Part shown: positions 50,002 through 60,526 of the stretch, piece after piece
Numbering within the stretch: position 1 is the first letter of the stretch
How the letters are laid out: each line of letters opens with the position of its first letter
Assembly: GCA_963971225.1 (NCBI GenBank)
Contig: OZ020269.1
Span: 108,881,486-108,945,485, forward strand
DNA from: Melieria omissa
Lineage: Eukaryota > Arthropoda > Insecta > Diptera > Ulidiidae
DNA: 64,000 nt
Direction of reading: 5' to 3'
Notes under the pieces: model-generated
Told to the model about the DNA's origin: nothing
The model's input: only the letters and a program-made list of their open reading frames with translations
Databases searched by the model: none
Made by a program: the position numbers and the translations under genes

Positions 50002-50556
50002 CAATGGTCTGTCACACAGCTCAGATCAGATCAAAGTAAAATTAGTTTTCTGTTGGACACCGTCCTGAAACCTATGACCTGAGGGGTTCTGTTCAGATTT
50101 TCATTTTCACCTCGTTACAAATTGTCTATATGTACACGTTATAAAGTTTTCACACACACACACACACACACATACATACATTTGGCTCTAACAATAGTAG
50201 AACTTGGACTAAAATATTAAATATCTAATAAATTAACTGCAAACCAACGATGCATTTTCTGAGTGTTGTTCTAAATATTTGTTTGGTTAGTTGTCCTCCG
50301 AGATATACAGATGCATGTCCGTGGTAAGTATTTCAAAATACTCCAATTTAGGTTCGAATTGTTATCACAACTACTGTTTCGATTAAATTTGGGACTCACT
50401 ATCCTATTTATAAAAAATTGTTAAATTACTCATAAATTCTTGGAGTTGGAGTTAAAATGGGATCGAAGAGTCAAATAAAATTAGCGTATGTAAGGTTTGT
50501 AATTTTTATTATAAATAACATAAAAACGAATTTGTTATAAAAGACCTACAATCACT

Positions 50557-50562
50557 TTTATT
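50557..50562 (-). terminator. poly(A) signal for Hsdl2
   Basis: AATAAA on the minus strand about 135 nt after the Hsdl2 stop codon; position and hexamer fit a cleavage/polyadenylation signal. Confidence 0.5.
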
Positions 50563-50695
50563 AACGTTGCGTGCGAAACTTAACCAAAAGAAATGCACGT
50601 TTTGAAGCAACACAGCTTTGCACATAACAGCAACTGTGTAGTAGTTTAGCATGCGACTAAAATTAGTATACAGATGATATGCATTGATTGGATGT

Positions 50696-51994
50696 TTACA
50701 ACTTCGATTTGAGCGACTTCATCAGCTTTTCCAGCTTCATAGCCTTTTGAAGGTCGCCGGCGATTTTCAGTTTGCCGGTCATGAATGCCGGTGCTGGCTT
50801 CAGTTTACCGCTGAACATATCGAAGAGGTTCTGCGCGTTCATGGTAAGAGTAGCGTCCGGCGATGCCGAGGGCACGCCTGTGCCGCACGAACCGGTGCCG
50901 TTCTTCAAGTCCAGATGCCAGGTAGCCTGATCTCCGTCAGCAATGTTAAACTGATAGATTGCCTGTGTTTTGGCTACAATGTCGGCAGAAAGCAGTGTTT
51001 CGATTTTAGCGAATATTAGTGGGATGTCCGCTTTGCCAGCAGGTCCGGCTGCTACCGGCTTCGGTGTAATGGAACTGGATTCGTCCTGTGCGTCCAAGAA
51101 AAAATCATCCATGAGCTTGTCCGCGTTCTCCGGGATGCATGAGTACTGCACCAGATCTTTTACGCCGGCCTCATTCAGCACCTCGTCGTCAATGTAAAAG
51201 TTGCCAGTCGCATTGCGCGGTTCTCGTATAAGCACTGCATAAGCGGCGTCAGCCATGATTTCCGGCTTGCGCGACCACTTAGCACTGTCCTTCCCAGATA
51301 ACATTTCAATAGCAGCCGTCTGGATGGCAGTGCGCGGCCACAGTGCGTTCACTGCCACTCCACTGTCGCGGAACTCTTGTGCCATGCCTAGTACACACAT
51401 GGACATGCCGTATTTGGCCATCGTGTAGGCGACGTGCGGAGCAAACCACTTGGGATTTAAATTCAGCGGTGGCGATATGTTGAGTATGTGTGCGTGGTTG
51501 CTCTTTAACAAGTGCGGTAGGCACTCTCGCGAGACAAGGAAAGTACCGCGCGTGTTGATCTGGTGCATCAAGTCGTAGCGCTTCATCTCGGTGTCCAACG
51601 TGCCGGTGAGCGAAATGGCGCTGGCGTTGTTCACAAGAATGTCGATGCCGCCAAACTTGGCCACGGCAGCAGCAACGGCAGTGCGCACTTGTGCCTCGTC
51701 GCGTACATCCACCACGCAGGCATGCGCCCTTCCACCAGCCTTCTCTATCTCCTCCGCCGCAGTGTAAATGGTTCCGGGCAACTTCGGATGTGGCTCCGCC
51801 GTTTTGGCAGCGACTACGATATTAGCGCCGTCGCGAGCCGCCTTTAGGGCAATGGCCTTTCCAATGCCCCGCGAAGCTCCTTAAAATCCCCAAAAAACAT
51901 CACGATAAAGCAAATTATCCAAAATTAACAACTGAATGGAACACGTACCCGTGATAAAGAGGGTCCGCCCTGCCAATTTTCCGGTGTTGATCAT
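50696..51994 (-). CDS. Hsdl2: hydroxysteroid dehydrogenase-like protein 2 (SDR + SCP2 domain)
   Basis: Short-chain dehydrogenase fused to a sterol-carrier-protein-2 domain, thought to act in peroxisomal and mitochondrial lipid metabolism; its substrate is not settled. Two exons on the minus strand: 51994-51949 and 51879-50696 (409 aa). The splice falls inside the NAD(P) motif TGASRGIG (residues 15-22) and restores it. NNAS is at 99-102, and the catalytic Ser151, Tyr167 and Lys171 (YTMAK) are present. The SCP2 domain covers about 300-405. The protein ends in SKL, a canonical type-1 peroxisomal signal. Unusually Ala/Lys-rich helices fit the family. Intact. Confidence 0.95.
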
Positions 51995-53424
51995 CTTGCT
52001 GGCTGCTAATGTCTGTGTCTTTCACTTTTAGTTGAAAATTGATCCACAATCGCGAAATGTTTGCATGCTATGGAGAAATGGAGAAAAACAAAGTCCAAAG
52101 TGCACACTACACTAGTTGGTAACTGCAAAGCAACAACAACGAAACAACAAAAACTACAATCAGCGTTCGGAGATCGCGATTTCGGTTATCCTCGGTAGCG
52201 ACAAAAGTACCAGGCACAACACAAAAACAAGCAAAGCAAAGACCGACTAAAAACGACTTGTCACAGCACAAGAGTCAAACAAATGTAAACAAGTGCACAC
52301 GGTTGCATGGGCATTTAAAAACTTTAAAGGTGGACTTACAGACTGTGAGTCGTGTACGATCGTGCATTACAGCAAGCAAGTTACAGAACCACGCTCACGA
52401 CGCATGGGACGAACGAACGAATCAAGTGGTCGTTTCAAAGTGATGACTAAGGAGCGGATTTCCATGCAAATGCATGTTTTTTTGAGGAATGTTTTCAACG
52501 AAGTGGGTGAAATACGTTTCCGAATCACAAAATGTTCTTTAAAATGACATTTATTTTTTTTGTCTTGACATATTTACAATAAAATGCATATTTAAGCATA
52601 TCTGAAGATTTTTCTTATATTTCTTTTATATTACTATATCTATACGTTCTAAAAATCACGAAATTTATTGATTGCAAGTTTTATGATAGTTTTTGAGTAC
52701 ATGAAAATCCGCCCCTTGGTGAAGACAATCAATATCAGGTTTTAAAATGAAAACTGTTATAACCTTTAACATATTTAAATTTTTCCCTCAATTATTTTAA
52801 ATGGACGTATTTTCAAATAAGATGTTTTACGTATCATAATGCAAGGTTATTAAAGCAGTGCCAAAAAAACCGTCGGCCCTACAGACGAACAGTGGCAATC
52901 TCCAATTTCCGAGCACAAAATGACAACTTAAAGTATTTTAGAATGTTAGTGTGCCAAAAACTAACTCATTTGACGTATAGATGTCATCACAAATTATTGA
53001 AAGGTTTATAACCAACCACCATACCGATGTTGCTCTTGCCTGACGATTCTCTCCCGTTAATTTATCCTTGAAAATAACAACTTTTTTCGCATTTTATTTT
53101 AAACTATACTAATATATTATCAAAACTTTACTGAGATGTTTGGCAATATCAGATTTCATATGATAGAAACAAAAGCTCTGCCTGACCACTATGTTACTCG
53201 AAGCCGGATTGTAAGCAACCAGGGTGCAAAATATACAAAAGCATCAACTGAAAAAGTCAGCTAGGCAAAGTGTTTGTTGTTCTGTAAGTAGGATTGATTT
53301 AAAACAGTAAACTTAAACTCTCCTACGAAAGTTCTGATGTATTCCGTAACTAATTCATTGCAACTGGAATTAACTATATGTATATGTAATCGTATCCCTT
53401 TGAATGCCAGCCGCCTTCACATGT
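51995..53424. other. Hsdl2 upstream region and Snap29 3' flank
   Basis: The first ~450 bp upstream of Hsdl2 is moderately GC-rich and probably holds its promoter. The rest is AT-rich and without frames of interest. No RNA gene was recognised. Confidence 0.5.
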
Positions 53425-54338
53425 TCACTTCTTTCCCAGCAACTTGTTCATATCCTTATTCTGTTTTCCCACTTTAATGTCCACGTCTTCGATCTTGTAG
53501 TTCATATTATCGAGCAGTTCATTTTGCGACTCGATCTCGCTACCCAAATCGGTGGCAAGAAACTTCAAACGTGACAAATTGCCGCACATTTCTTCCAGGT
53601 TGGCGTCTAGCTGCTCTTCGAATGGATTATTTCGTCGCTGCTGTTGCAACTGCTCGCGCTGCTGATATGCGTTAGAGTCGTCACGTATGCGGCTAATGGG
53701 ATGATTGTCGTAGCGTTCCGTCGGCGACATGGCAGCGGCAGTGGTCGTTGAAGGCTGCTGTTGCTGTGGCAACTGGCTGTCGCTGGACGAGCCCGTCATA
53801 CGTGGCGACTGCACATCAGTGCGATTGCCGGACAAATAGTTTTTAAGGCCACCAAATACGCTCTTTAAACCGTTCAGGTGGCGCTGACTGAAGCGCAGCG
53901 TTGTATTAATTTCATCCAACTGCCTTGAGGTCTTTTCCAGCTGTTCGCGTTGCTTCGCCAACTCAACTGCTGTCGCCTTACCCACTTCTTCAGTCTCGTA
54001 CAGCAGCCCTAAAGAAGTGCAACACAATAAATATTTTTACAAAATTAACGGATTCTTTTCACCGACTACCTACCCAAGCTCTTTTGCGTCGAATCTAATG
54101 TGCGCGACTCAATTTCACGCCGCTTTTCCGCATACATCTGTTGCTGGTCTTCGAATGGGTTTGTGCTCCGCCCACTTAGCGAACTACTCGCCATGCCACC
54201 GCCCGTCGCACTGCCACGTCCCGAAGCAGTGCTATTTGTGCGCGAATTATTCAGGAAAATATCATCGTCGACGTCCTCCAGCTCGACGTCATTCAGCTCA
54301 AAGTGATTATGCACTGGCTGCAGATAATTGTCGCCCAT
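53425..54338 (-). CDS. Snap29: SNAP-29 Qbc-SNARE
   Basis: SNARE giving two helices to membrane-fusion complexes, notably autophagosome-lysosome fusion with Syntaxin 17 and VAMP7/8. Two exons on the minus strand: 54338-54074 and 54008-53425 (282 aa). An acidic N-terminus is followed by NPF at 60-62, the Qb helix (about 65-140), a Gln/Ser-rich linker, a second NPF near 216-218 and the Qc helix to the C-terminus. The palmitoylated Cys cluster of SNAP-25 is absent; only a single Cys is seen in the Qc part (EEMCGNL). NPF motifs bind EH-domain proteins in endocytosis. In Drosophila this is CG11173 (recalled). Intact. Confidence 0.94.
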
Positions 54339-56037
54339 GATTTCCGCTTCCAGCCTAACAAACCAACAAATTTGAGAAATCCAATCGATAGGCTTCGTTA
54401 GGTTTGTTTCTTCAACTTTTTTATGGATTTAATTAAACTTTCTTTTTACACAAAAATGCAATTTTATGTTGTTCCTCTTTGTACACAAAGAAATTTTCTC
54501 CAACTCCCCCTATTCTTATCTGACCAGAAACCAATGTTGCCAGATACCTGGAAAGACTTTCACCTAAATCTTAACTGAAATCTCCCAAAAGTTAAATAAG
54601 TCTACTAGCATTTTGTATAATTTGCGTAATTTAAATAAAACTTCTCATAAAAAAAATATTTACATATAAACTCCCAAAAATCCACTAAGGATCCTACAAA
54701 TCCCCTAGCATAAAATATAAATTTCCTTAACTCTCTCCTAAACAATTCTTCCTGCTAAAAATTCTCCCAAAGGGTCAAGAGTCCATTAAATCTAGGAGGA
54801 AATTTCCCGATCTGGCAACACTGCCAGAAACGTTGCCGTACCGTGAAACATGAACAATGAGTCGTCACATAGTGAGTAGTCATCAGTGATGGTACTAGTA
54901 TATTAGGAATGTAATACAAATAATAAATAGTACAAATATAACAATTAATATGGCAGGTACTTCGTACAACCCCCTTCAGCCAACACTTTCTGAATATGGT
55001 AACGAAGGTGATTTTGAAATTGTTCTGGACCCAGAGACAAGTTAGAAGAAATTAAAAAAAATACTTAGAAAACATAAAACTCTACATTGTTATATTTCAT
55101 TGTAAAGGGAATTTTTTAGACTATAACATGGTAGCACACTTATAATAGCTTAGTAATGGACTTTTTCGAGAAAAAACTCCGTTTTTTTTATTTATGTAAA
55201 AAAAACCAAAACGAAAGAAGAAAATACATTTCATATGACACCTATATCGTTAGAATTGGTTTATAATTTCTTGATAAATTCGGATATATAACTGCAGCAA
55301 AATTGTAAGTTTGTTAGAATAAGAAAATACCCCTCTTTCCGATTAAAAAAAAATTGTTTTAAGAGGGTGTGGTATTTTGCACTTGTTCCGTAATAACCAT
55401 CAGTAATAATCTTGCTGACTTTTTAATATTATTATTACATTCCTACATTTAAAATTATTATTACATTCCTACATTTAATATTATTGTTGCATTTTCCCTC
55501 TCAAATCCTTTTTTCTAATAATATTATTTTTTCTCAAGTAACTTATTACTACATTTATTTTCTTCACTTTCTTTTTTTAACTTTTTTTAATCAGCATAAC
55601 TTTACAGCACAAGTGAAGCCGTGTTGCCATTCGCTTACACAAATTGTGAAAAAGTCGAAAATATCGAGACAATATTTAAGCAATAGAAGTAAATGTTTTT
55701 TTTTTTGGTGCTTGAGCGAAATGCATATCGCTTATTGTCGACTTATCACCTTTTGAAATACGCTGATTTAAATGATAGTGTGACTAGTAGAATAGTTGAC
55801 ATAATATTTCAAAAAACATGGTACTTATGCCAATCATGACGTACCTCACTGACACCACCTGCAAGAATTCAACTTGATTCATTTTAGACAGGTCAGAAAT
55901 TCAACTCTGCTACCGTCCAAGCCTCAGCTAACTTCACATTAAATTTCGCGCCAAAGTTTTTATATTTCGTTTACAAAGCGTTTAGTTCGATCAGAGCACG
56001 TATTTATGTGATTTTCGTCAAGCTACAACAAATACGT
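54339..56037. other. divergent intergenic region between Snap29 and Ctf4
   Basis: 1.7 kb holding both promoters. It also has a weak inverted pair, TTGCCAGAT and ATCTGGCAA near 54,537 and 54,820, bounding AT-rich DNA. A short tandem repeat (ATTATTATTACATTCCTACATTTA, ~2.5 copies) lies near 55,425-55,490. A 31-codon ORF lies at 54,950. Confidence 0.5.
54950..55045 (+). CDS. possible 31-aa small ORF
   Basis: ATG in a fly-like context (TAATATGG) opens a 31-codon frame containing YNPLQPTLSEYGNEGDFEIV with balanced acidic and polar residues. It ends at TAG. It stands out from the surrounding AT-rich DNA, but could be a remnant of a mobile element or chance. No homologue is recognised. Confidence 0.25.
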   Translation: MAGTSYNPLQPTLSEYGNEGDFEIVLDPETS

Positions 56038-58836
56038 ATGGTGTTTAAACGCAGTTCCCTGCGCTACGCGCACACAAATGGATACACGAGCCTCACCTAC
56101 ACTGAAGACGGTGACTTTATTCTGACCTGCGGCTCCGATGGTGACTTAAGGAAGTGGCACGGGATTGACGACGATGACCCCAGTTCAAGCTGTCTAGGCG
56201 AGTTTGTAAACTGTATTGTGCACAGCGACAGCCGTCTGCTGGCATCTACGGACTGCAATACAGTGCAGGCGTACACCTTCCCCGGCATGGACAGCGATGG
56301 CACGCTGCTACGTTTCACGGCGCCGGTAACTTGCCTGTGCGTGCGTCAGAAACATACAGCAGCCGGCTCGGAAGACACTATCATTAAGGTACTAAAGAAT
56401 GAGGAGAGCAGGATCGAGCTGCATTTGCAAGGGCATAGTGGTCCGCTGCTCGCTTTGGATATGTGTTCAAAAGGAGAGTTGCTGGCATCAGTAGGTGGCG
56501 ACGGGCTGCTAAAGATTTGGAGTTTGGAGAAGAATGGTTTGGAGGTGAAGAGCATAGGCGGACTGCCGCAGGCGAATAGCTTCGAAAATGCCGTTTGTTA
56601 CGGAACACCCGCATTCGAGCCGCAACACAGCAAAGCACTCGCCTACGTTTGTGGCAAGGAGGTGCTTGTGCTGAACACAATGACCTGGGAGGTGCAGTGC
56701 AGACTGACCGATGAGCGCATAAGCGGCGACTACACCTGTTGTCGATTTTCGTCGGACGGACAATACTTGGCTGCGGGCACCACTGCGGGCGACATAAGTG
56801 TATTTGATTTCGTACGCAAGCACGCACTGAAGACGGAGCCACCAGCAAGTGAGTGCCAGTCTATCACGTGCATCGACTGGAGTCCGAACAATAATGAACT
56901 GGCTTACTGCGACAACACCGGACAGCTGGGTACGCTTATACGCACTGGCACCTGTAATGACGGAGTTGGCTTGACATCCTTCGCGCAAACAGAGGGGCTG
57001 GACTTTAATGGCATTGATTTCGATAATGACGCCAACAACGACAACTGTTTGGACAATAAGATGGCTAATTGTGATGCGGACGGCAGCGATGATGGTAACA
57101 GTGATGGCGACGACGGTGATGGTGTCTCACTTGAAAAGCTGAAGAGACGTGTTATGCGATCCGCGGAACCCTACGGAAGCGCTGCGCTGCCTTCCGAAGA
57201 AAACAGCCGGGATTCTGAAATTAGGTCGTTGAATGAGGCAGCAGAACAGCCACCTTATGTGGCTACGTGCAAGCAGCAAGCGCCCTTCCAACCCAGTTCC
57301 ACACCTCTTCATCTGGAGCACCGCTACCTAGTGTGGAATGATGTAGGCATTGTGACAGCTCACGCCGACAGCGCCGACGGCGCGATTGATGTGGAATTCC
57401 ACGACGCCAGTGTGCACCACGCATTGCACATTCCCAACCACAGCGGTCACAACATGGCCAGTCTCAGTCCGAATGTGTTGACGCTGGCGGCAGCCGGGGG
57501 CACTAAGCTGGTATGCATTGCGTTGGCTGCGTCCGGCAACAGGGAGTGGTGTGTGCAGCTGCCTGACTGCGAGGGCGTCGAGGCACTGGCAGCTACCACC
57601 CGGTTAGTAGGAGTAACCACCACTATGCAGTTTTTGCGTCTCTTTACTGTGCTGGGCACACAGCGTGAGGTACTTTCCATACCGGGGCCTGTGGTAACTA
57701 TGGCAGGTTGCGACGATCGCCTACTGGTGTGCTATCACAGCGCTCCTCCTGGTAAGCAGCAGCACTTGGCGGCGCTGCTGGTGCTAGTCAATGGCAGTCA
57801 GTTGCGGACGCAGCAGCTGCCTGTACCGATACCTTCCGGTCGGCAGCTCAGCTGGCTGGGCTTCACAGACTGCGGCTCGCCTGTGTTTAGTGACTCAATG
57901 GGCCTGCTTCAGCTGTACAACATGCAGAGCAGCTGCTGGCATCCTGTCTGTGACACCCTGAAGCACAGCCAGAGTGTTTCAAACAACTACTTCGTGGTCG
58001 GCGTGTCTGAACGAAACCAAACCGCGCAAGCAGTGCTGTGTCGTGCCAGCTCGTACCCCATGACAAATCCGCGCCCCATGACACAGGAATTGCCCATGCA
58101 GATGCCGTTGTGCGATGCTGAATTGGAGAAGTCACAGCTGGAAAATCAGCTAGTGTGCGCTAGTATCATGAGCGTTGACGGAGCTGACCAAATTATAAAG
58201 GAGACTGCTGTGAAGCTTTTCGCACTCGCTTGCCGCAGCGAAGTGGAGATGCGTGCCAAAGAACTAGTTGAGACTATCGCCCGTGCCGACTTGTTGCAGC
58301 TCGCCATTAAGTACGCTACCAAACTAGGTCGCATACATTTGAGCGAGCAACTAGAGGAACTTAGACAAAAGCAAAACGAGCCACTGGCGCAACCCCAGCA
58401 GAACGTTTCAATGTCGCCACTTATGCGCTCATGTACGCCCACTTTTGGAATCGACAGTGGAGGCGGCTCTAAATTAGCACCGAAGAGTATGGAACTCACC
58501 CAAGCGCGACGCGCGTCCCTTAAGCGCTTTGCCATGTCCAATACGCCGCCCACACCTACTACAAAGCCGATAGCTGAAGCGACAACCGAACCGGTAACAA
58601 CTTCAATGTCAGCGGGCAATACCGAGTGTAGCGATACACAGGAGAACGCTTTTGCCAAAAGTTCTGAGCTGTGTTCGGAGAGAGAAAGTTCAGAGGGCAG
58701 CAAGGCAGCAGTGACACGTACTCCGTTCAATTCAGTAAATCCATTTGCTGCGAAGCGCAAACTAGCTGATGCAGACATTGCCCACAAGGGTGGTATTTTG
58801 ATGGGTTCGGCAAAATTGAAGCTGGCGAAGAAATAA
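56038..58836 (+). CDS. Ctf4: Ctf4 / WDHD1 (AND-1) replisome adaptor
   Basis: Trimeric hub that ties the CMG helicase to DNA polymerase alpha and helps sister-chromatid cohesion. Single uninterrupted exon, 932 aa. I chose the ATG at 56,038 (MVFKRSSLRYAHTNGY), where similarity to the family begins. WD40 repeats fill about residues 1-310 (e.g. GDFILTCGSDGDLRKWHG, GLLKIWSLEKNG). An Asp-rich linker (NDNCLDN...DGDDGDGVSLEKL) lies near 330-370. The SepB/Ctf4 beta-propeller and helical bundle run about 440-760. The tail is Ser/Thr/Pro-rich and ends in KLKLAKK. The HMG box of vertebrate WDHD1 is not seen. AATAAA follows at 58,921. Confidence 0.93.
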   Translation: MVFKRSSLRYAHTNGYTSLTYTEDGDFILTCGSDGDLRKWHGIDDDDPSSSCLGEFVNCIVHSDSRLLASTDCNTVQAYTFPGMDSDGTLLRFTAPVTCLCVRQKHTAAGSEDTIIKVLKNEESRIELHLQGHSGPLLALDMCSKGELLASVGGDGLLKIWSLEKNGLEVKSIGGLPQANSFENAVCYGTPAFEPQHSKALAYVCGKEVLVLNTMTWEVQCRLTDERISGDYTCCRFSSDGQYLAAGTTAGDISVFDFVRKHALKTEPPASECQSITCIDWSPNNNELAYCDNTGQLGTLIRTGTCNDGVGLTSFAQTEGLDFNGIDFDNDANNDNCLDNKMANCDADGSDDGNSDGDDGDGVSLEKLKRRVMRSAEPYGSAALPSEENSRDSEIRSLNEAAEQPPYVATCKQQAPFQPSSTPLHLEHRYLVWNDVGIVTAHADSADGAIDVEFHDASVHHALHIPNHSGHNMASLSPNVLTLAAAGGTKLVCIALAASGNREWCVQLPDCEGVEALAATTRLVGVTTTMQFLRLFTVLGTQREVLSIPGPVVTMAGCDDRLLVCYHSAPPGKQQHLAALLVLVNGSQLRTQQLPVPIPSGRQLSWLGFTDCGSPVFSDSMGLLQLYNMQSSCWHPVCDTLKHSQSVSNNYFVVGVSERNQTAQAVLCRASSYPMTNPRPMTQELPMQMPLCDAELEKSQLENQLVCASIMSVDGADQIIKETAVKLFALACRSEVEMRAKELVETIARADLLQLAIKYATKLGRIHLSEQLEELRQKQNEPLAQPQQNVSMSPLMRSCTPTFGIDSGGGSKLAPKSMELTQARRASLKRFAMSNTPPTPTTKPIAEATTEPVTTSMSAGNTECSDTQENAFAKSSELCSERESSEGSKAAVTRTPFNSVNPFAAKRKLADADIAHKGGILMGSAKLKLAKK

Positions 58837-59183
58837 ATGTTATTTGCATGTTTTAATTATTGTAAGTGTAAGATTGTAGTGCGTTTCGAACACGATGTAT
58901 GGTTAATTAAAAAAAATTAAAATAAACAGCACATGTAAACGCGCTTGACTTTTATTGCTTCGATGAAAATGTTTATAGATGCATATTTCCTCTGCTCTAA
59001 ATACAACAATATGTAATGTGGAGCAGCGGCATGACTGCAACGCGAATGGGTCTTGCTTTAAGCAGAAGTTGGCAACCCTGCCAGGCTGCGGCAAACGAAC
59101 AGCTGATGTGGGAAATGAATGTTTTGGGCAACAGTCTTAATTTGTTGTATTACATTAGCCGAGACGAAAAATCATAAAAGAAA

Positions 59184-60526
59184 ATGATAAAAGCCTGCAG
59201 GCAAATACGTGTGAGCCGACTGCTGCAGTGCCGTAAGACTCCAGCGAATCAAGGATTGTGGCTGACGTTGTGCAGTTGGAGCAGCGTGACCACCAACACT
59301 ACTGCCACCTACTCAACACAACCCTCCCATATGAATATTTTCGACAGAAATGCGAAGCGACTTCAGAAGGAGCGCGCCGCCCGCAAGTAAACCGCACTGG
59401 CTTAGTCACAAATATTGGTAACAGTAACAACGAATGCCCTTTGCAGTCCGGATGTAGGCCTTTACGACTACCTTAAGGAGGAGGTGGGCTTTAGACTGGC
59501 GGATCGTGTAATTGACATAAAGCGAGTGTTTAAGAAAGCCGCAGATATTGGGTGCAATCGCGGCTTTCTCTCCAAGCATATTATGGCAGAAAGCGTCGAG
59601 CACTTAACCTTGTGCGACACCAGTCCCACTATGCTGGCGCAAGCGCAAGGCACGCCCGGCCTCAAGCTGTCTAGATTGGAGGTGGACGAAGAGCAACTTA
59701 ATGTGAGCACTTGCGAGATCTCGCACAAGGAGGGAATTGATATTGTGTTTTACTCATAGTTCGAGGAGAACTCCCTGGACTTGGTCATCTCAAGCCTAAG
59801 CTTACATTGGGTGAACGATCTGCCCGGCTGTTTTGCCAGCGTGATTCGCAGCCTTAACCCTGACGGCGTTTTCATAGCATCGCTGTTTGGTGGCGAAACG
59901 CTGTACGAGTTGCGCTCTTCGCTGCAGCTGGCCGAGCTGGAGCGAAAGGGCGGCCTTGCGCCGCACATTTCACCCTTTACGCAGGTGGGCAAAAATTTGC
60001 AAAATATGATTCTCAGTCAGCTAGATTAGTTGATGCCGTACCGCAGATACGTGATGTGGGTGCTTTGCTCAATCGCGCCGGCTTCACCATGCTCACCATT
60101 GACACGGACGAGATCGTCGTGGGCTATCCAAGTATGTTCGAGTTAATGTGGGATTTGAAGGGCATGGCAGAGAACAACGCTGCATTCAATCGACCGGTGC
60201 ACATTTGCCGTGATACAATGCTGGCGGCTAGCGCGATCTACAAGGAACTCTACAGCAAGGTGTGCCTACAGGTGGCCGTGTCCTATCTCATTGCATCTAC
60301 CTCTAACATTTGCCTTTTTCAGGACGACGGTGTTTCGGCAACGTTTCAGATAATCTACTTCGTTGGCTGGAAACCAGGCCCAGATCAACCACAGCCGATG
60401 CAGCGCGGCAGTGGCGCAGTGTCTCTGAAAGATCTGGCAAAAGTTATTGAGGGAGGTAGCACAGTGAAGCATACAAACACCAAGGAAAAGGCACCGACGG
60501 AGGAAGCAAAGAGGACCCAGCATTAG
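59184..60526 (+). CDS. NDUFAF5, mitochondrial complex I assembly factor
   Basis: SAM-dependent enzyme of the mitochondrial matrix; human NDUFAF5 hydroxylates an arginine of NDUFS7 early in complex I assembly. Five exons: 59184-59386, 59447-59702, 59760-59984, 60047-60259, 60323-60526; 366 aa, phases agree. The N-terminus is Arg/Ser/Thr-rich without acidic residues ([17 protein letters not shown]), a good transit peptide. The family landmark [14 protein letters not shown] precedes the class I methyltransferase fold. The SAM motif reads [11 protein letters not shown], with Asn where Gly is usual. [12 protein letters not shown] and [11 protein letters not shown] match the family later on. Five exons with 57-63-nt introns. 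Intact. Confidence 0.95.

Larger units (their letters stand above)
49204..50695. other. intergenic region between the helicase and Hsdl2
   Basis: Holds a 187-bp tandem duplication (49,635 to about 50,001), an AC dinucleotide microsatellite (about 50,152-50,170) and AT-rich DNA. Both flanking genes end here, so their 3' regions converge. No gene is supported. Confidence 0.6.
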
